Assembly (NCBI GenBank): GCA_030849805.1
Contig: JASANZ010002270.1
Coordinates: 62,001 to 126,000, forward strand
Direction of reading: 5' to 3'
Origin: Sergeia podlipaevii
Taxonomy: Eukaryota; Euglenozoa; Kinetoplastea; Trypanosomatida; Trypanosomatidae
DNA length: 64,000 bases
The notes below the pieces were generated by a model that saw only the letters and a list, made by a program, of their open reading frames with translations, had not been told where the DNA came from and searched no databases. The translations under genes were made by a program, and so were the position numbers. Shown one piece after another: positions 8,978-19,069 of the stretch (within the stretch, counting starts at the first letter, position 1; every line of letters begins with the position of its first letter).

Positions 8978-9949
8978 ATGAAGCGTCAACGTACTGCTTC
9001 TCTGGAGGTGTCTGCGACAGGTACCTTACCTGCACCATCATATAGAACCCCACCTTCGCTTGTGATCAGTAACGGTAGTGGTGGCGAGCCCTCTGAAGAG
9101 CATAAGCTCATAAATACCGTAGGCTGTCCCGTTAATGATCACTTGCGATTGCGACATGGATACACAGCACCGAAGTGGGCCTCACTAAAAACTCTCGTTG
9201 CGCAAGTGCATTGCCCTCCTTCTATAGTGTCGGTTGCCGATAGCCGTCATAGCACACATGCACCGCCAGCGGTATCGCAAGATGACTCGAGTAATGACTG
9301 CAACGGACGGTGCGCTACAACGAAACCAGGCAGCTTCCCCCAGCAGTACTGCCTCGCTACCTTGCCCGGGTTCTTTGCAGTGGACTCACAGGCTTCCATC
9401 AAGTCTAATGCACCCCCGACTATCTGTTCACGTACGTTACACTTGCGACTTGAGCGGGCTGTCGCTGCAGCACGTGCATACGTGGGCTCTGTAGAGCCAA
9501 TTCATAAGGACGCACTCCTTATTGCTGCTTTTTTGCCAGAACGCTGTGTCAATCCATTGCAGAGTTGTCCAGGCACAACGACAGGAGGACATCGTTGGGT
9601 GATGGCGGGCCTTTGCGTTGTCAAACAAATTAACATCGCTTTTCGTGCTCATTGTCAGTCTGCTGAAGCTAGCGATAGATCTCAGTTGCCCTCATTAACA
9701 ATTTCTCACGCTACTCATGTTGGGGATGTGTGGTGCACCGGTGCTGCACTATGCGGCATTCAGCTTGTATGGGTGACAGAGCAGTATCAGAGACGCGGGG
9801 TTGCCAGCCTGATGATTGATGAGGCACGACGCCGTGTCTGCTATGGCTACCTGATTCCTCGACATCACGTGGCATTTTCTGAACCTACTGTACAAGGTAC
9901 TGCGCTAGCGCAGCGTTACGTTGGAAGAGATGACTTTCTTCTATACTAA
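8978..9949 (+). CDS. ECO1: Sister-chromatid cohesion acetyltransferase, ECO1/ESCO type
   Basis: A 323-residue protein whose last 65 residues match the C-terminal half of the Eco1/ESCO acetyltransferase domain: CGIQLVWV (family GI.RIWV), QYQRRGVASLMIDEARR (acetyl-CoA loop R/Q-x-x-G/K-x-A), YGYLI, VAFSEPT..G (family AFSDPT..G), and a Tyr-Val-Gly...FLLY end. An upstream strand (HRWVMAGLCVVKQINIAFRAH) fits the first part of the GNAT fold. Eco1 acetylates Smc3 to make cohesin hold sister chromatids during S phase. The C2H2 zinc finger that normally precedes the domain is not visible, and the N-terminal 150 residues look disordered. Confidence 0.88.
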   Translation: MKRQRTASLEVSATGTLPAPSYRTPPSLVISNGSGGEPSEEHKLINTVGCPVNDHLRLRHGYTAPKWASLKTLVAQVHCPPSIVSVADSRHSTHAPPAVSQDDSSNDCNGRCATTKPGSFPQQYCLATLPGFFAVDSQASIKSNAPPTICSRTLHLRLERAVAAARAYVGSVEPIHKDALLIAAFLPERCVNPLQSCPGTTTGGHRWVMAGLCVVKQINIAFRAHCQSAEASDRSQLPSLTISHATHVGDVWCTGAALCGIQLVWVTEQYQRRGVASLMIDEARRRVCYGYLIPRHHVAFSEPTVQGTALAQRYVGRDDFLLY

Positions 9950-10309
9950 ACTACCCTTTCATTATATAATAAGTCACTTCACGCGGTATCAGAGCAGAAT
10001 ACCAAACGACAAGAACCACATTTAATTTTTAAAAAGTCAATGCAGTACAGCACCAAGTAGAAGAACATCAAGACATCACAACAGCAGAGAATGAAAACGC
10101 AAAGACACACTAACATTACATTGCTCCACACTACAGCTATCCCTTTTTTAAATCTCATCTGTCCCTTCATATATAATCCAGCAGCCAAAAAGAGAAAAAA
10201 AAGAATAATCGAAATACTGAAACGAAAGAATAGCTACAGAGAAGATAAGCGAACAAAAAGCTACTCTGTAAAACACAATACAGATCCGTCAAACAGTCTT
10301 TCACTCTCC

Positions 10310-10488
10310 CCTCCTTTGCCGCGCCTTCTGCGTGGGTACCCACCTGCACGCTCCCATACACACCCACACGCGCACACTCGACGACCCTCACTGACGATTG
10401 TGGCATCTCTCCACGGAAACGGGGCGTTCTGCGCCTGCTGACATCACTTGCCTTCGAACCTAATACCATGGCTGAGAGGGAGTCCACG

Positions 10489-10500
<12 letters not shown>
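10310..10500 (+). repeat. 190-bp dispersed direct repeat, copy A
   Basis: Starts CCTCCTTTGCCGCGCC and ends in GTCCACGCGTGTATGTGTG. It matches 10991-11180 with about seven substitutions by eye; a central stretch of roughly 150 bp is identical. It runs directly into a TG microsatellite ending at 10523. It may be a relic of a short retroposon or another intergenic repeat family. No known trypanosomatid element signature was recognised. Confidence 0.9.
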
Positions 10501-10526
<26 letters not shown>

Positions 10527-10990
10527 CCAGGTGCTCGTTACCCGTTGTCCCGGGTTCTTCTTACCTTGCTGCCCTCTGACGTCCACATGCCACGGCGTGT
10601 CCGTGTTGGCCGCGCGCGGCTGCTTCGCACTACATGATGAATTGGTCTACGACGAACAACTCGTCTGAATCGAATGATGCATTTTACACCTTTTGCTTCC
10701 TCACTGACCTGTGCGCTGCCGCTTGCCCCCGTGCCGTACTGTATTGTGCCATGCCTGCATCTCCCCCACTCCCCCCTTCCACCCCTCTCCGCACTCCACT
10801 GCTGCCGCGCAGGTGATGAGCGAAAATAACTGATGTAATGAGTCTGAGGCGCTTGCGCCAAGGAACGATCTATTATTTTTCTAAACTGACATGCGCAGCA
10901 GCAGCGGCAGCGTGGGTGGTGCCTGCCCCCGTGTCCTTTCTGCGATCTGGCGAGCGCACTTCTGTCCACTCTTGGCCCTTCGCGTTCCCA

Positions 10991-11180
10991 CCTCCTTTGC
11001 CACGCCTCCTGCGTGGGTGCCCACTCGCACGCTCCCATACACACCCACACGCGCACACTCGACGACCCTCACTGACGATTGTGGCATCTCTCCACGGAAA
11101 CGGGGCGTTCTGCGCCTGCTGACATCACTTGCCTTCGAACCTAATACCATGGCTGAGAGGAAATCCACGCGTGTATGTGT
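10991..11180 (+). repeat. 190-bp dispersed direct repeat, copy B
   Basis: Second copy, 681 bp downstream of copy A in the same orientation, running into a TG/TATG tract (11173-11287). The copies differ mainly near their two ends. Confidence 0.9.
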
Positions 11181-11287
11181 GTATATGTGTGTGTGTGTAT
11201 ATGTGTGTGTGTGTATATGTGTGTGTGTGTATATGTGTGTGTGTGTATATTTGTATGTGTGTATGTGTGTATGTGTGTATGTGTGTA
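11173..11287 (+). repeat. TG / TATG compound microsatellite
   Basis: About 115 bp of alternating TG and TATATG units, including a higher-order period of roughly 20 bp (TGTGTGTGTATATG). Confidence 0.9.
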
Positions 11288-11539
11288 ATTAATTGCGATT
11301 TTATAAATCGTGTTGTGATTTTTTTTTTTGGCGCTATTTGCTGGTGTGATATGTGTTTGTTGTTTCTTTTGATTTGTTTGTTTCGGTTTGTTCACTTTTT
11401 TTTTTTTTTATGATCTTGCTTGTTTTTGGTTTTTGATCTGTTGTAGTAGGGGGGTTTTTTAGGCTGTAGAGGAGTTTTTATTATTTTTTATTATTATTAG
11501 TCCCTTTGTTTACTAGATTGTTTTTTGAAATCATATAGC

Positions 11540-13300
11540 ATGAACCCTGGTGCGCCTTTGGAAGTTCAGGACCCGTCACGATGGTTTGTTCTTGTCATTT
11601 TTTCTTTGTATAGCACCTCAAATGCTATCCAGTGGGTGACGTTTTCTTCCATTGCAACCAACACGAAGAGCTTCTTCGATTTGACCACAACCGAGTTAAA
11701 CATGCTTTCTTCAGTGTATATGATCGTATACGTGTGTGGCGCGTACTTAACATGTACGACTTTTGAGAGGTGGGGCGTTCGTCTGGGCTTGCTGATTGGT
11801 GGTGGCCTCAACGCGCTGGGGTCTATATTAAAAGTTGCACCAGCGCTGCAGTTTCCGTGCTATACGTCGATTATCGTACCACAAACCTTGAGTGCACTTT
11901 CGCAACTTTTTGTTCTCTCTACTCCACCTCTGATTGCTGCCCAGTACTTCGTGACACGCAGACGTGCCTTCGCAACTGCTATCATGGCCACAGCGAATAA
12001 TATTGGGAATGCACTGGCGCTGATTGTGCCCCCCTTCATAGTGAATAAAGGTGAGAAGAGCGAGTTCATGCTGCTCTTCTGCCTTATCATGGGGTACTGC
12101 GTGATTCTTTTTGGCGCCGTTATTGTGTTTGTGAAGCCACCACGTTTTCAGTCTCCGAGCGCGGCATTGCTGGGTATTGCCTCTCCCACAACTCTTCACC
12201 CTGCTGTGGACGGAGAGTTTGGCTCGGATGTGTTTTCGCAGCCGTCCGCTCAGCCGCGCGGTACGAGGGAGAGCGCTTTGCCAGCTGAACCGACGCTCGG
12301 TGATGAGGGGGAGGCGGATGGAGGTGAGGACACGCGGAGCGAGAGCAAGCGGAAGCCGCTCAGCTTTACTCAGAAGGTGCTGATGAATGAGCATGTTATT
12401 ACGTTTATTGAGGTAGGTCGTATTGTGTACTCTCTTATGTGCCGCCGAGATTTTGTGTTTCTACTGTGCGCCTTCAGTATTAGCATGGGCAGCGTGTGGA
12501 CCTTTGCTTCCGTGCTGGCGCAGATCTTGGAGCCGTTCGGTGTCAGCGCTGAGCTCGCTGGCATTGCTGGCGCTCTGAATGTTGCGTTTGGCGTAGCGAT
12601 GGCGTACATCGTAGGGCTGTGGGTGGATCGCAAGCGTCACTACAAGATTCCTGTGCTAGTGTGCCTGGCTGGTTCTGTTGTCTGTTGTGTGGCTCTCGTT
12701 GTGGTGATGCTTCGCGCACCCCCTAACACGAGCATCATGAACGGCATGTCCATGTTCATCTACATCTTTGCAGGGCTCTTTCAGAACACAGCGACCCCTA
12801 TCGCTTTTGAATTTGCAATGGAGATTACATACCCGATTGCCGAGTCTGTGCCTGGCGCACTCCTCATGGCAGGTGCGAATCTTGTTTCGCTTATTTTGCT
12901 TTCTATATCATCTGCGATGCTTGGCAATGGTGTGACTGAGCCCATGTCCGCTGTCTACGTGGTGGTGCTTATTACGTGTGTTTGTGCAGTTGGTACTGTG
13001 CTTGCTATGCTGCCTCGCGAACGCTTATACCGGCAAACTGCCCAGCTTGTGGCTCGGGAAAGTGCTCATGTTGACACGGCCACAGAGCTGATGAACATGG
13101 AGAAAGGCAAGGTCCGCTTGCAAGGTAATGGCTTTGTGGAGGGAAGTCAGCACAGCGATGTATCTCGCAAGGGCGTTGTAATTGAAGCCCTTAACCGGGA
13201 GCCGCTAGATGAACGGGAGATGATGCGTACGGACTCCGAGGAAGTGAACGGCGATACGCCTGAGCGAGCACGGGATGAAGTGGATTCGGCCTTTTCGTAA
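11540..13300 (+). CDS. Major facilitator transporter, FLVCR/SLC49 type (heme or choline-like)
   Basis: A 586-residue membrane protein with about twelve hydrophobic spans. The first ATG is at 11540 (the open frame upstream begins at a TTG). The N-terminus RWFVLVIFSLYSTSNAIQW is diagnostic of the FLVCR/SLC49 family (human FLVCR1 has a near-identical first span). Further family blocks are LNMLSSVYMIVYV and ALSQLFVLSTPPLIAAQYF. The two six-span halves are separated by a hydrophilic loop of about 90 residues (190-285), and an 85-residue charged tail follows the last span. Family members move heme, choline or related solutes; Leishmania has a heme transporter of this family. The substrate here is not shown by sequence. 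Confidence 0.87.
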   Translation: MNPGAPLEVQDPSRWFVLVIFSLYSTSNAIQWVTFSSIATNTKSFFDLTTTELNMLSSVYMIVYVCGAYLTCTTFERWGVRLGLLIGGGLNALGSILKVAPALQFPCYTSIIVPQTLSALSQLFVLSTPPLIAAQYFVTRRRAFATAIMATANNIGNALALIVPPFIVNKGEKSEFMLLFCLIMGYCVILFGAVIVFVKPPRFQSPSAALLGIASPTTLHPAVDGEFGSDVFSQPSAQPRGTRESALPAEPTLGDEGEADGGEDTRSESKRKPLSFTQKVLMNEHVITFIEVGRIVYSLMCRRDFVFLLCAFSISMGSVWTFASVLAQILEPFGVSAELAGIAGALNVAFGVAMAYIVGLWVDRKRHYKIPVLVCLAGSVVCCVALVVVMLRAPPNTSIMNGMSMFIYIFAGLFQNTATPIAFEFAMEITYPIAESVPGALLMAGANLVSLILLSISSAMLGNGVTEPMSAVYVVVLITCVCAVGTVLAMLPRERLYRQTAQLVARESAHVDTATELMNMEKGKVRLQGNGFVEGSQHSDVSRKGVVIEALNREPLDEREMMRTDSEEVNGDTPERARDEVDSAFS

Positions 13301-14809
13301 AGGAAGTGTGTTTTGTTATCCTTGTACGTGCGGAAACGTTGCCAGTTTTTATTATTAGTTGCTTATGTTTCATTAGATTATACTGCATGTTTGAAGGAAA
13401 GAAAGAAAGTTGGATATCAACAGCATGTAACTTTGCTTCATCGTTACTTGTGGTGTGGCGGAGAAAATTGATGGTTGAATGTGCTTGATAAGGGGAAGAG
13501 GGAGTTGAACTTGAAATATTTATTTTGTTATAGTGGTGATCGTTTTTTTGCCACGATGGGTTGGCTCGCATGATTTCTATTTTTTTCCCTTTCTTTTTGT
13601 TTGTTTCAAATGATATATTGAGCATATTTTTGAACGAACAGTGTTTGGCTACTTTTTTTTTCCTGATTCTACCTTGTTCTTTTGATTGTTGTAGGCGTTC
13701 CTTTATAAACATAAATATGTATATATATTATATATCTCTGTTCTCTTTTTCCGTAAAATGTTGTCCAGCATGTAAACTTTCAATTCCTTCTTGATGTCTA
13801 CCGGATGAAAGGAGGTTTTCCTCTCGAAGTCGTAGCGCGCGCTTGCACCTTCTGCACGTCATCGCAAACTTTTTTTTTTTGTACTTGCAAGAGTCTATGC
13901 ATCACTAGAAGTAGTTATAACAAAAAGGGGTAGCACAATGTGTGTGTGTGTGTGTTTGAAAATAATGCATACCGCCAGACTCCCGAAGAGATATCAAGTG
14001 AAGGAGAAAGGAATTAATAATAACAATAAATGGTAATTGTAGTAGAAGGATATTAGAGATAAAGAACGAGGTGCAGATGAAAAGACAAAATATACTATTT
14101 TTTTCTCTGGGTTTTTCTTTTCTTTACGAGCCACATGTGCTTTTGTGTTGTTATATATATATATCTATGCGTACTTGCACCAATGTGTGTCTTTAGTTGT
14201 TCTTTTTTTTTTTTTTGCATTTTACTTTCATTTTTTTCTTTCTCTCTCTTACTATGCAATTGCTACTGGCTTCCTGTGGGCTTTATGCTTTCTTGTGGTG
14301 TGAGCGAATTGCTTTCCTTCAGCACGGATGGCATTTTTTTTTTTTTTTTTTCAAAGCAAATAAGCACCTAGACACCTCTAAGCACAAAACATAATTTTTC
14401 TAAAAATTTGTATAAACGCATTGGACACACCACTACTTTTGGTTTGAGCAGAGTCGTGAGTGTAATGCCGACTCCACCCTGTCTTTTCTATTCCGCCTTT
14501 CCATACCTTTGTCTCCTCACTCTTCATCCCCTACACTTACTCATTTTGTTGAAATGCTTTCTTTCTCTCTCTTTTTTTCTTTTCTTTTTTTAAAAGTTTT
14601 TCCTTTGTATGCTCCTTTTTCTTTAATCTGTCTGTGGATCCTCACGGTTTTATTCACACTAAAGAGAAATTGTGGCACTTCCTTTGGTTTGTTTTCAAAC
14701 GTGAAGCAGTTTTTTTTTTGATTAACAACAGTTACATTCATTTTTTTTTTTTTGATTTCTTTATAATTTTTTTTTTTTTTTACAAATTCAGATTACCTTA
14801 GGGACTACT
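13301..14809. other. Long spacer, AT-rich
   Basis: Holds T runs, a TG repeat (13938-13953), TATA-type repeats (13713-13733, 14152-14164) and a 15-17 nt T run at about 14334-14351. Only short frames with no coding character were found. The acceptor of the next gene lies at its end. Confidence 0.65.
14762..14791 (+). promoter_or_regulatory. Polypyrimidine tract and acceptor, short leader
   Basis: A T run (about 14767-14781) followed by ACAAATTCAG, AG at 14790-14791. It is the first AG after the tract and leaves an 18-nt leader before the ATG at 14810. Confidence 0.65.
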
Positions 14810-16486
14810 ATGAAACGTAGGGTATCATGGCCCATTTTTATTTTATATCTGCTCATATTTTTCGCTTTTCTGCGGGTAGTTTACTGCGAGTCTGTTTGTG
14901 TCGAGACGGACCATCCGCATTTAGGATACGATCGTGGCATCACCATGGATCCTGTTAGAGCCACTCATGTTTTGCGCACACTAAAGGCCGGACAGTGGTA
15001 TAACTCGAGCCAGCAGCCTGTTTTCCATTCTCGCCTTTCCCATATCACTATCCGTCGATCTGCTGAGGCTCTTATCAGTGATACGGAGTTGATGAAGGGC
15101 AGGGCATGGTGGGTTAGTGCTTGTGTTGCGTTTGTTGCTGCTGTTGTCATAGGGGCCATTATTTCTATTATTGTGTGTTGTTGCCGCCGGCGTGCGGGTC
15201 AGGAGGAAGGCGAAGAGGTAGCTGAGAACATTATTCGTTCTGTTACTGAAACGAACATGCATATTCTGGCGACGCGTGGGTACACCACTACCTTAGCGGA
15301 GGACGCTGTACCGAAGCTACCACTGCTGGTGCTGGAGGAGTCTGACGAACAGCCTGTGCTGCGGTCACGCGAGGAGGAGGGGGAGGAGAGACTGGAAGTG
15401 TCCACAACTATGCGTCTAGGGTCAGTGCAGGAGCTTCCCACTGTGGTCCTCATTACAGATCTACCTGCATCTAGTCTAGAGAAGCAAAATGACAACATAC
15501 CACATACGTTTTGTGTGCCGAAGATTGAGTTGGGAACAATGTCATCATCACAAAGGAATCGCCTGATTAGCGGTCCTAACACAAGTGCCACCCCGGATGC
15601 CACTATGGATCAGTCTCGCCTATCCAATATGAGCGGGCGTACTGCACGTGGGTCGTTTGTTGGAAAACCGGATGGTTCCTCGACGGGTGGTATTACTGCA
15701 CAGTCGGACGCAGATTCGCATTCGGAAAGTGGCTCTATGATGACGTTGCTGCGACGCAGGAATCCCCTTATGCGTTTTGGTGACGTGTCTAGGATCGAGG
15801 CGATGCGTGGCGCTCTTGCACACAAGGATGGCCTACTTGCTGGATGCCTCTCTGGGCGTTCTGTTTCTTCCATTATTGACGTTGAGGTCTCCGCCGGTGC
15901 TGTAAGTCACTACATTTGCGACGATGACGGCGACGTGATGAACGCCAACACATCTTCTGCTGGGCTCACTGCTGTCCATGTGGATCTCGCCTACTTGCCG
16001 CGCTCTAGTGCTACTAGTGTGGAGGCTAGCGAGCACGAGCATGAACAGCAACAGAGACAACTGTATTCAGCACGTCGTCCCCGCCGACCCTCGACAGCGC
16101 CATCTCCCTTGGCCTTTACTCAGGGCGAGAACACTGTTTTGAGCCCTAGAATCACGTCAACGGGAGACAAACTCGTCGCACACAGTGCGAGAGCCAGAAA
16201 CGAAAGACTTTCTAACGCGATTCATGTGAGCTCCTCTTTGAACCCTCCAGAGGGCATGAGTTTTGCCCACGACAGTGTGGATGGAGGTCCCCAGCACAGA
16301 GACTTTACCGCGCACCCATTGCAGCGACCTCCAGCTCACATCGTTCCCTCTTTGACAACTTTACAGCAGTCGCTAGCGGACTCCAACAGAGCCAGTCCTC
16401 GCAGTCACGATGATATACCAAATAGTAACCGTAGCTTTTCACCCACGGATCAAGAACTTGAATATTATTACCATCTGGATTGCTAA
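14810..16486 (+). CDS. Single-span (type I) membrane protein with long cytoplasmic tail
   Basis: A 558-residue protein. Residues 1-26 are a clear signal peptide (WPIFILYLLIFFAFLRVVYC). The lumenal part is short (27-98) with two Cys and one NSS glycosylation site. A transmembrane helix spans about 102-124 (SACVAFVAAVVIGAIISIIV), followed by CCCRRR, a typical palmitoylation/stop-transfer pattern. The remaining 430 residues are hydrophilic, Ser/Arg/Glu rich and probably disordered, ending in ELEYYYHLDC. No family is recognised. It shares a Trp-Trp-before-helix and Cys-after-helix layout with the next gene. Surface or endosomal location is inferred. Confidence 0.8.
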   Translation: MKRRVSWPIFILYLLIFFAFLRVVYCESVCVETDHPHLGYDRGITMDPVRATHVLRTLKAGQWYNSSQQPVFHSRLSHITIRRSAEALISDTELMKGRAWWVSACVAFVAAVVIGAIISIIVCCCRRRAGQEEGEEVAENIIRSVTETNMHILATRGYTTTLAEDAVPKLPLLVLEESDEQPVLRSREEEGEERLEVSTTMRLGSVQELPTVVLITDLPASSLEKQNDNIPHTFCVPKIELGTMSSSQRNRLISGPNTSATPDATMDQSRLSNMSGRTARGSFVGKPDGSSTGGITAQSDADSHSESGSMMTLLRRRNPLMRFGDVSRIEAMRGALAHKDGLLAGCLSGRSVSSIIDVEVSAGAVSHYICDDDGDVMNANTSSAGLTAVHVDLAYLPRSSATSVEASEHEHEQQQRQLYSARRPRRPSTAPSPLAFTQGENTVLSPRITSTGDKLVAHSARARNERLSNAIHVSSSLNPPEGMSFAHDSVDGGPQHRDFTAHPLQRPPAHIVPSLTTLQQSLADSNRASPRSHDDIPNSNRSFSPTDQELEYYYHLDC

Positions 16487-18052
16487 ATGACAATTACGTA
16501 ATACCAAATGCGGCGCAACATGTATGAATGTGGTTTTCTGATAATGTCGCACACAGCGGCATGACATCTTTTCTTCTTCTTTTTTTTTTTTCTCTTAACA
16601 CAAACGTAAAATGAATTGAGAAAAATAAATGCATGTGATAAATGTAAAGACACTGACTGCGAAAACGTGTTGTCAGGAAATCGGCATAAATGTGTACAAT
16701 TCGACAATGGAGTATTATATATGTGTGTTTTTCTTAAATAATAAAAAATAGAATTGTGGAGAGCTATGAAGTATAAACTTTGCTGTCCTCTGCACACATC
16801 ATTTATTTTTCCCTTTTTTGTTGTTGTATTCAAAGGCTGTTTGCAACAGTATTATATAGTGTAGTATAGAGAGGAGGTATATTTAGAAGGAAGGGGGGTG
16901 AGGAGGGAAGCACGCTAGAAGTTTCTTTACGCTAGAGCATTTTATATTATTTGTGAACTCTCCTTCTTTTTTTTTTTATCTTGCTTATATTCCATGTGTG
17001 CGTTTCTTATGATAGCGTCAAGGACTTCACTGTACATGAGAATATACTTTTTTTTTCAAAAAAAAAAAGATCACTTTCACTTAAAATCGTTTTCCGTTTC
17101 TGTTGTGTGGGATTGCTTATAGTGAGAATTATAAGTCCCTCTCGTTGAATGCCTGATATCTTGTCAAGGCGTATGCCTCTTTTAGCTTTTCAATTAAAGA
17201 CATCTGTTATTTTTCTTTATTTATTTTCACTGGAGATTGCATGCAGTTCCTTCGTCGTCATTACCATTTATTATTATTATTATTTTTTTTTTTAAATGGG
17301 TCTTCTGGAATGTTTACTTTGTGCCGTATTGTGGCCTTTTTCCTTTAACACTTTTTTGTTTCTTGATGTACCTCCTATAAAAAGTCGCTTTGCGTAGGCG
17401 CGCAATTTTAGAATTTACGATTTGGGCTGATGCACATCGTTTTTTTCTTTTAGCAGAAAACTGACTTTATATGGTGTGTTTTCGCTCTATTTTCTATTTT
17501 TTTTTTCCAAACATCAAAGAGCACAACACTTGTGTTTTTTTTCTGTTTTGTTTTTAATGCTATAATTTCCGTATTCAACAATTCGTCTTAAAAGGAAAAA
17601 TACATCTATCTTTATGTCTTTGCCATTTTGTTGTGCCTGTGAATGTCTTTGAGTTGAGATCGCGATCGCATGACTATCGTTGTATGCAATAGCTCAATGA
17701 CAATAACAACGAGGAAAGAGAGTTTTCTTTTCGTTTTACGACGATTGTTTCCTTACATCGTACTTTTGTATTTATTGCTTTTTTTTTGTCTCTCTTTTCA
17801 TCAAGTATGATACTTAAGAAGCCACAAAGTTTTCAAAGTCACTCCCTTTTGCAAATAGAAAAGACTCATTCATTCTTAATAGTTGTTCTCCTTCATTTCT
17901 ATCTCACTGAGAATTTCTACTTTTCTTCTCTTTTTTAAAGACTTTGCAAACACGCGCGCATAAACACATTTTTTTTTTACTGTGTATAGAGAAAGCACAT
18001 ACACGTACACAGAGGGGAAGAGAGAGAGAGAGAGACGCTCAAGTAAAGCAAA
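16487..18052. other. Long spacer, AT-rich
   Basis: T runs, A runs and a palindromic TTTTTTTTTCAAAAAAAAAA near 17050-17069. No convincing gene. The final part has a T run (17970-17978), AG at 17988-17989 and a GA repeat (18020-18036) in the leader of the next gene. Confidence 0.65.
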
Positions 18053-19069
18053 ATGCCTCATGCACGTAGTACCGGGTCTATGCGATCCACAGCCGAACGT
18101 AGAACTGCGTTGCTTGTCGTGGCGCTCTTACTCACCACGCAGCAAACGATGGCTTACAACGTGCGCTACTCCACTATGACATCGCCATCGCCACAGCAGA
18201 ACTTTAACGTTGGCGGATATTGCAAGATGGAGGATCCAGCGGCACACAGCATGATGCCAAAGCTACAGTCCTTTCACGAGGCCGCACTGCAGGCCTACAA
18301 GAAGGCTGGTTTCTCTGGCATGGCTCCTATTGGCGGCCTCTCTCGCCAGGCCGCGTGCCTGGACATCTCGTGCCACTGGCAGTTCAATCACGGTCTTTAC
18401 GAGTACAATGAATACACGTTTTACAATGGTATCGTTTATACGGACTCCAATGGTGTGAAGATACTCAAAGGCAAGCCGCTAAGCGGCGTCTTTCAAAACT
18501 TTGATCAAGTGACGTACCCCGCCTCGTGGGAAAACGCTAGCTACTTCGGCAAGCGTCAGCCTGTTATGATGAGCGACGGCTCTTGGAGAAACATTGAAAT
18601 CACCGAGGGCCTGACGGACTGGGTCTGTGAGTACTATGAGTACACCCATTCGGACTCGCTGTTCTTTCCCACCTACCCCAACGGTGACGTGATGGTTCCT
18701 GATCCTAATAACAGCTCCAAGTTCATGCACTGCGGGAAGGAAGTCAAAATTGACTCCAGGGGTAGGTACATCGATAACAAGTGCGGTGGTGGCCTTCCGT
18801 GGTGGGGTGGGCTGTTGATTGCAGTCTGTATCACCGTAGTGGTCTTTGTTGTTATCATTGTTGTTTTCGTGATCTGCGTGCCCTGCAAGAACGCGAAGGA
18901 GAAGAAGTCCCAAGAACTCGACCTCGACACTGTTGCTGATAACCCCGGCCGTATCCCCACGCAGACTAACGTTGGCGCCAGCCGCATGAGTATTTATTCC
19001 AGTAATGACAACGGCGCTGGTGATGAGATAGATCTGCGCAGCTTTGATGGTGATGGTAGCACTCGTTAG
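18053..19069 (+). CDS. Type I surface-type glycoprotein with Cys-rich ectodomain
   Basis: A 338-residue protein. A basic n-region and hydrophobic stretch (ALLVVALLLTTQQTMA, about 23-38) form a signal peptide. The ectodomain (39-248) has six cysteines, suggesting three disulfides, and sequons at ENAS and NNSS. It is rich in aromatic residues (FNHGLYEYNEYTFYNG, WVCEYYEYTHSDS). A helix at about 256-281 is followed by a Cys-Pro-Cys-Lys stop and a 55-residue tail. Codon choice is strongly G/C-ending, more so than in its neighbours, as expected for a well-expressed gene. No family recognised. The leader has a GA repeat at 18020-18036. Confidence 0.82.
   Translation: MPHARSTGSMRSTAERRTALLVVALLLTTQQTMAYNVRYSTMTSPSPQQNFNVGGYCKMEDPAAHSMMPKLQSFHEAALQAYKKAGFSGMAPIGGLSRQAACLDISCHWQFNHGLYEYNEYTFYNGIVYTDSNGVKILKGKPLSGVFQNFDQVTYPASWENASYFGKRQPVMMSDGSWRNIEITEGLTDWVCEYYEYTHSDSLFFPTYPNGDVMVPDPNNSSKFMHCGKEVKIDSRGRYIDNKCGGGLPWWGGLLIAVCITVVVFVVIIVVFVICVPCKNAKEKKSQELDLDTVADNPGRIPTQTNVGASRMSIYSSNDNGAGDEIDLRSFDGDGSTR

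Larger units (their letters stand above)
9950..11539. other. Spacer with a GC-rich repeat-bearing island
   Basis: The two flanks (9950-10290 and 11290-11539) are ordinary AT-rich spacer. The middle (about 10300-11180) is GC-rich and holds two copies of a 190-bp direct repeat, each followed by a TG tract. Frames inside are short, overlap in several phases and share the repeated segment, so I do not call genes here. Confidence 0.75.

Noticed and set aside
10091..11122. Several overlapping frames in the GC-rich island
   Set aside because: They share the duplicated segment in the same phase by virtue of the repeat, have no acceptor of their own and end in low-complexity text; better explained as a non-coding repeat.
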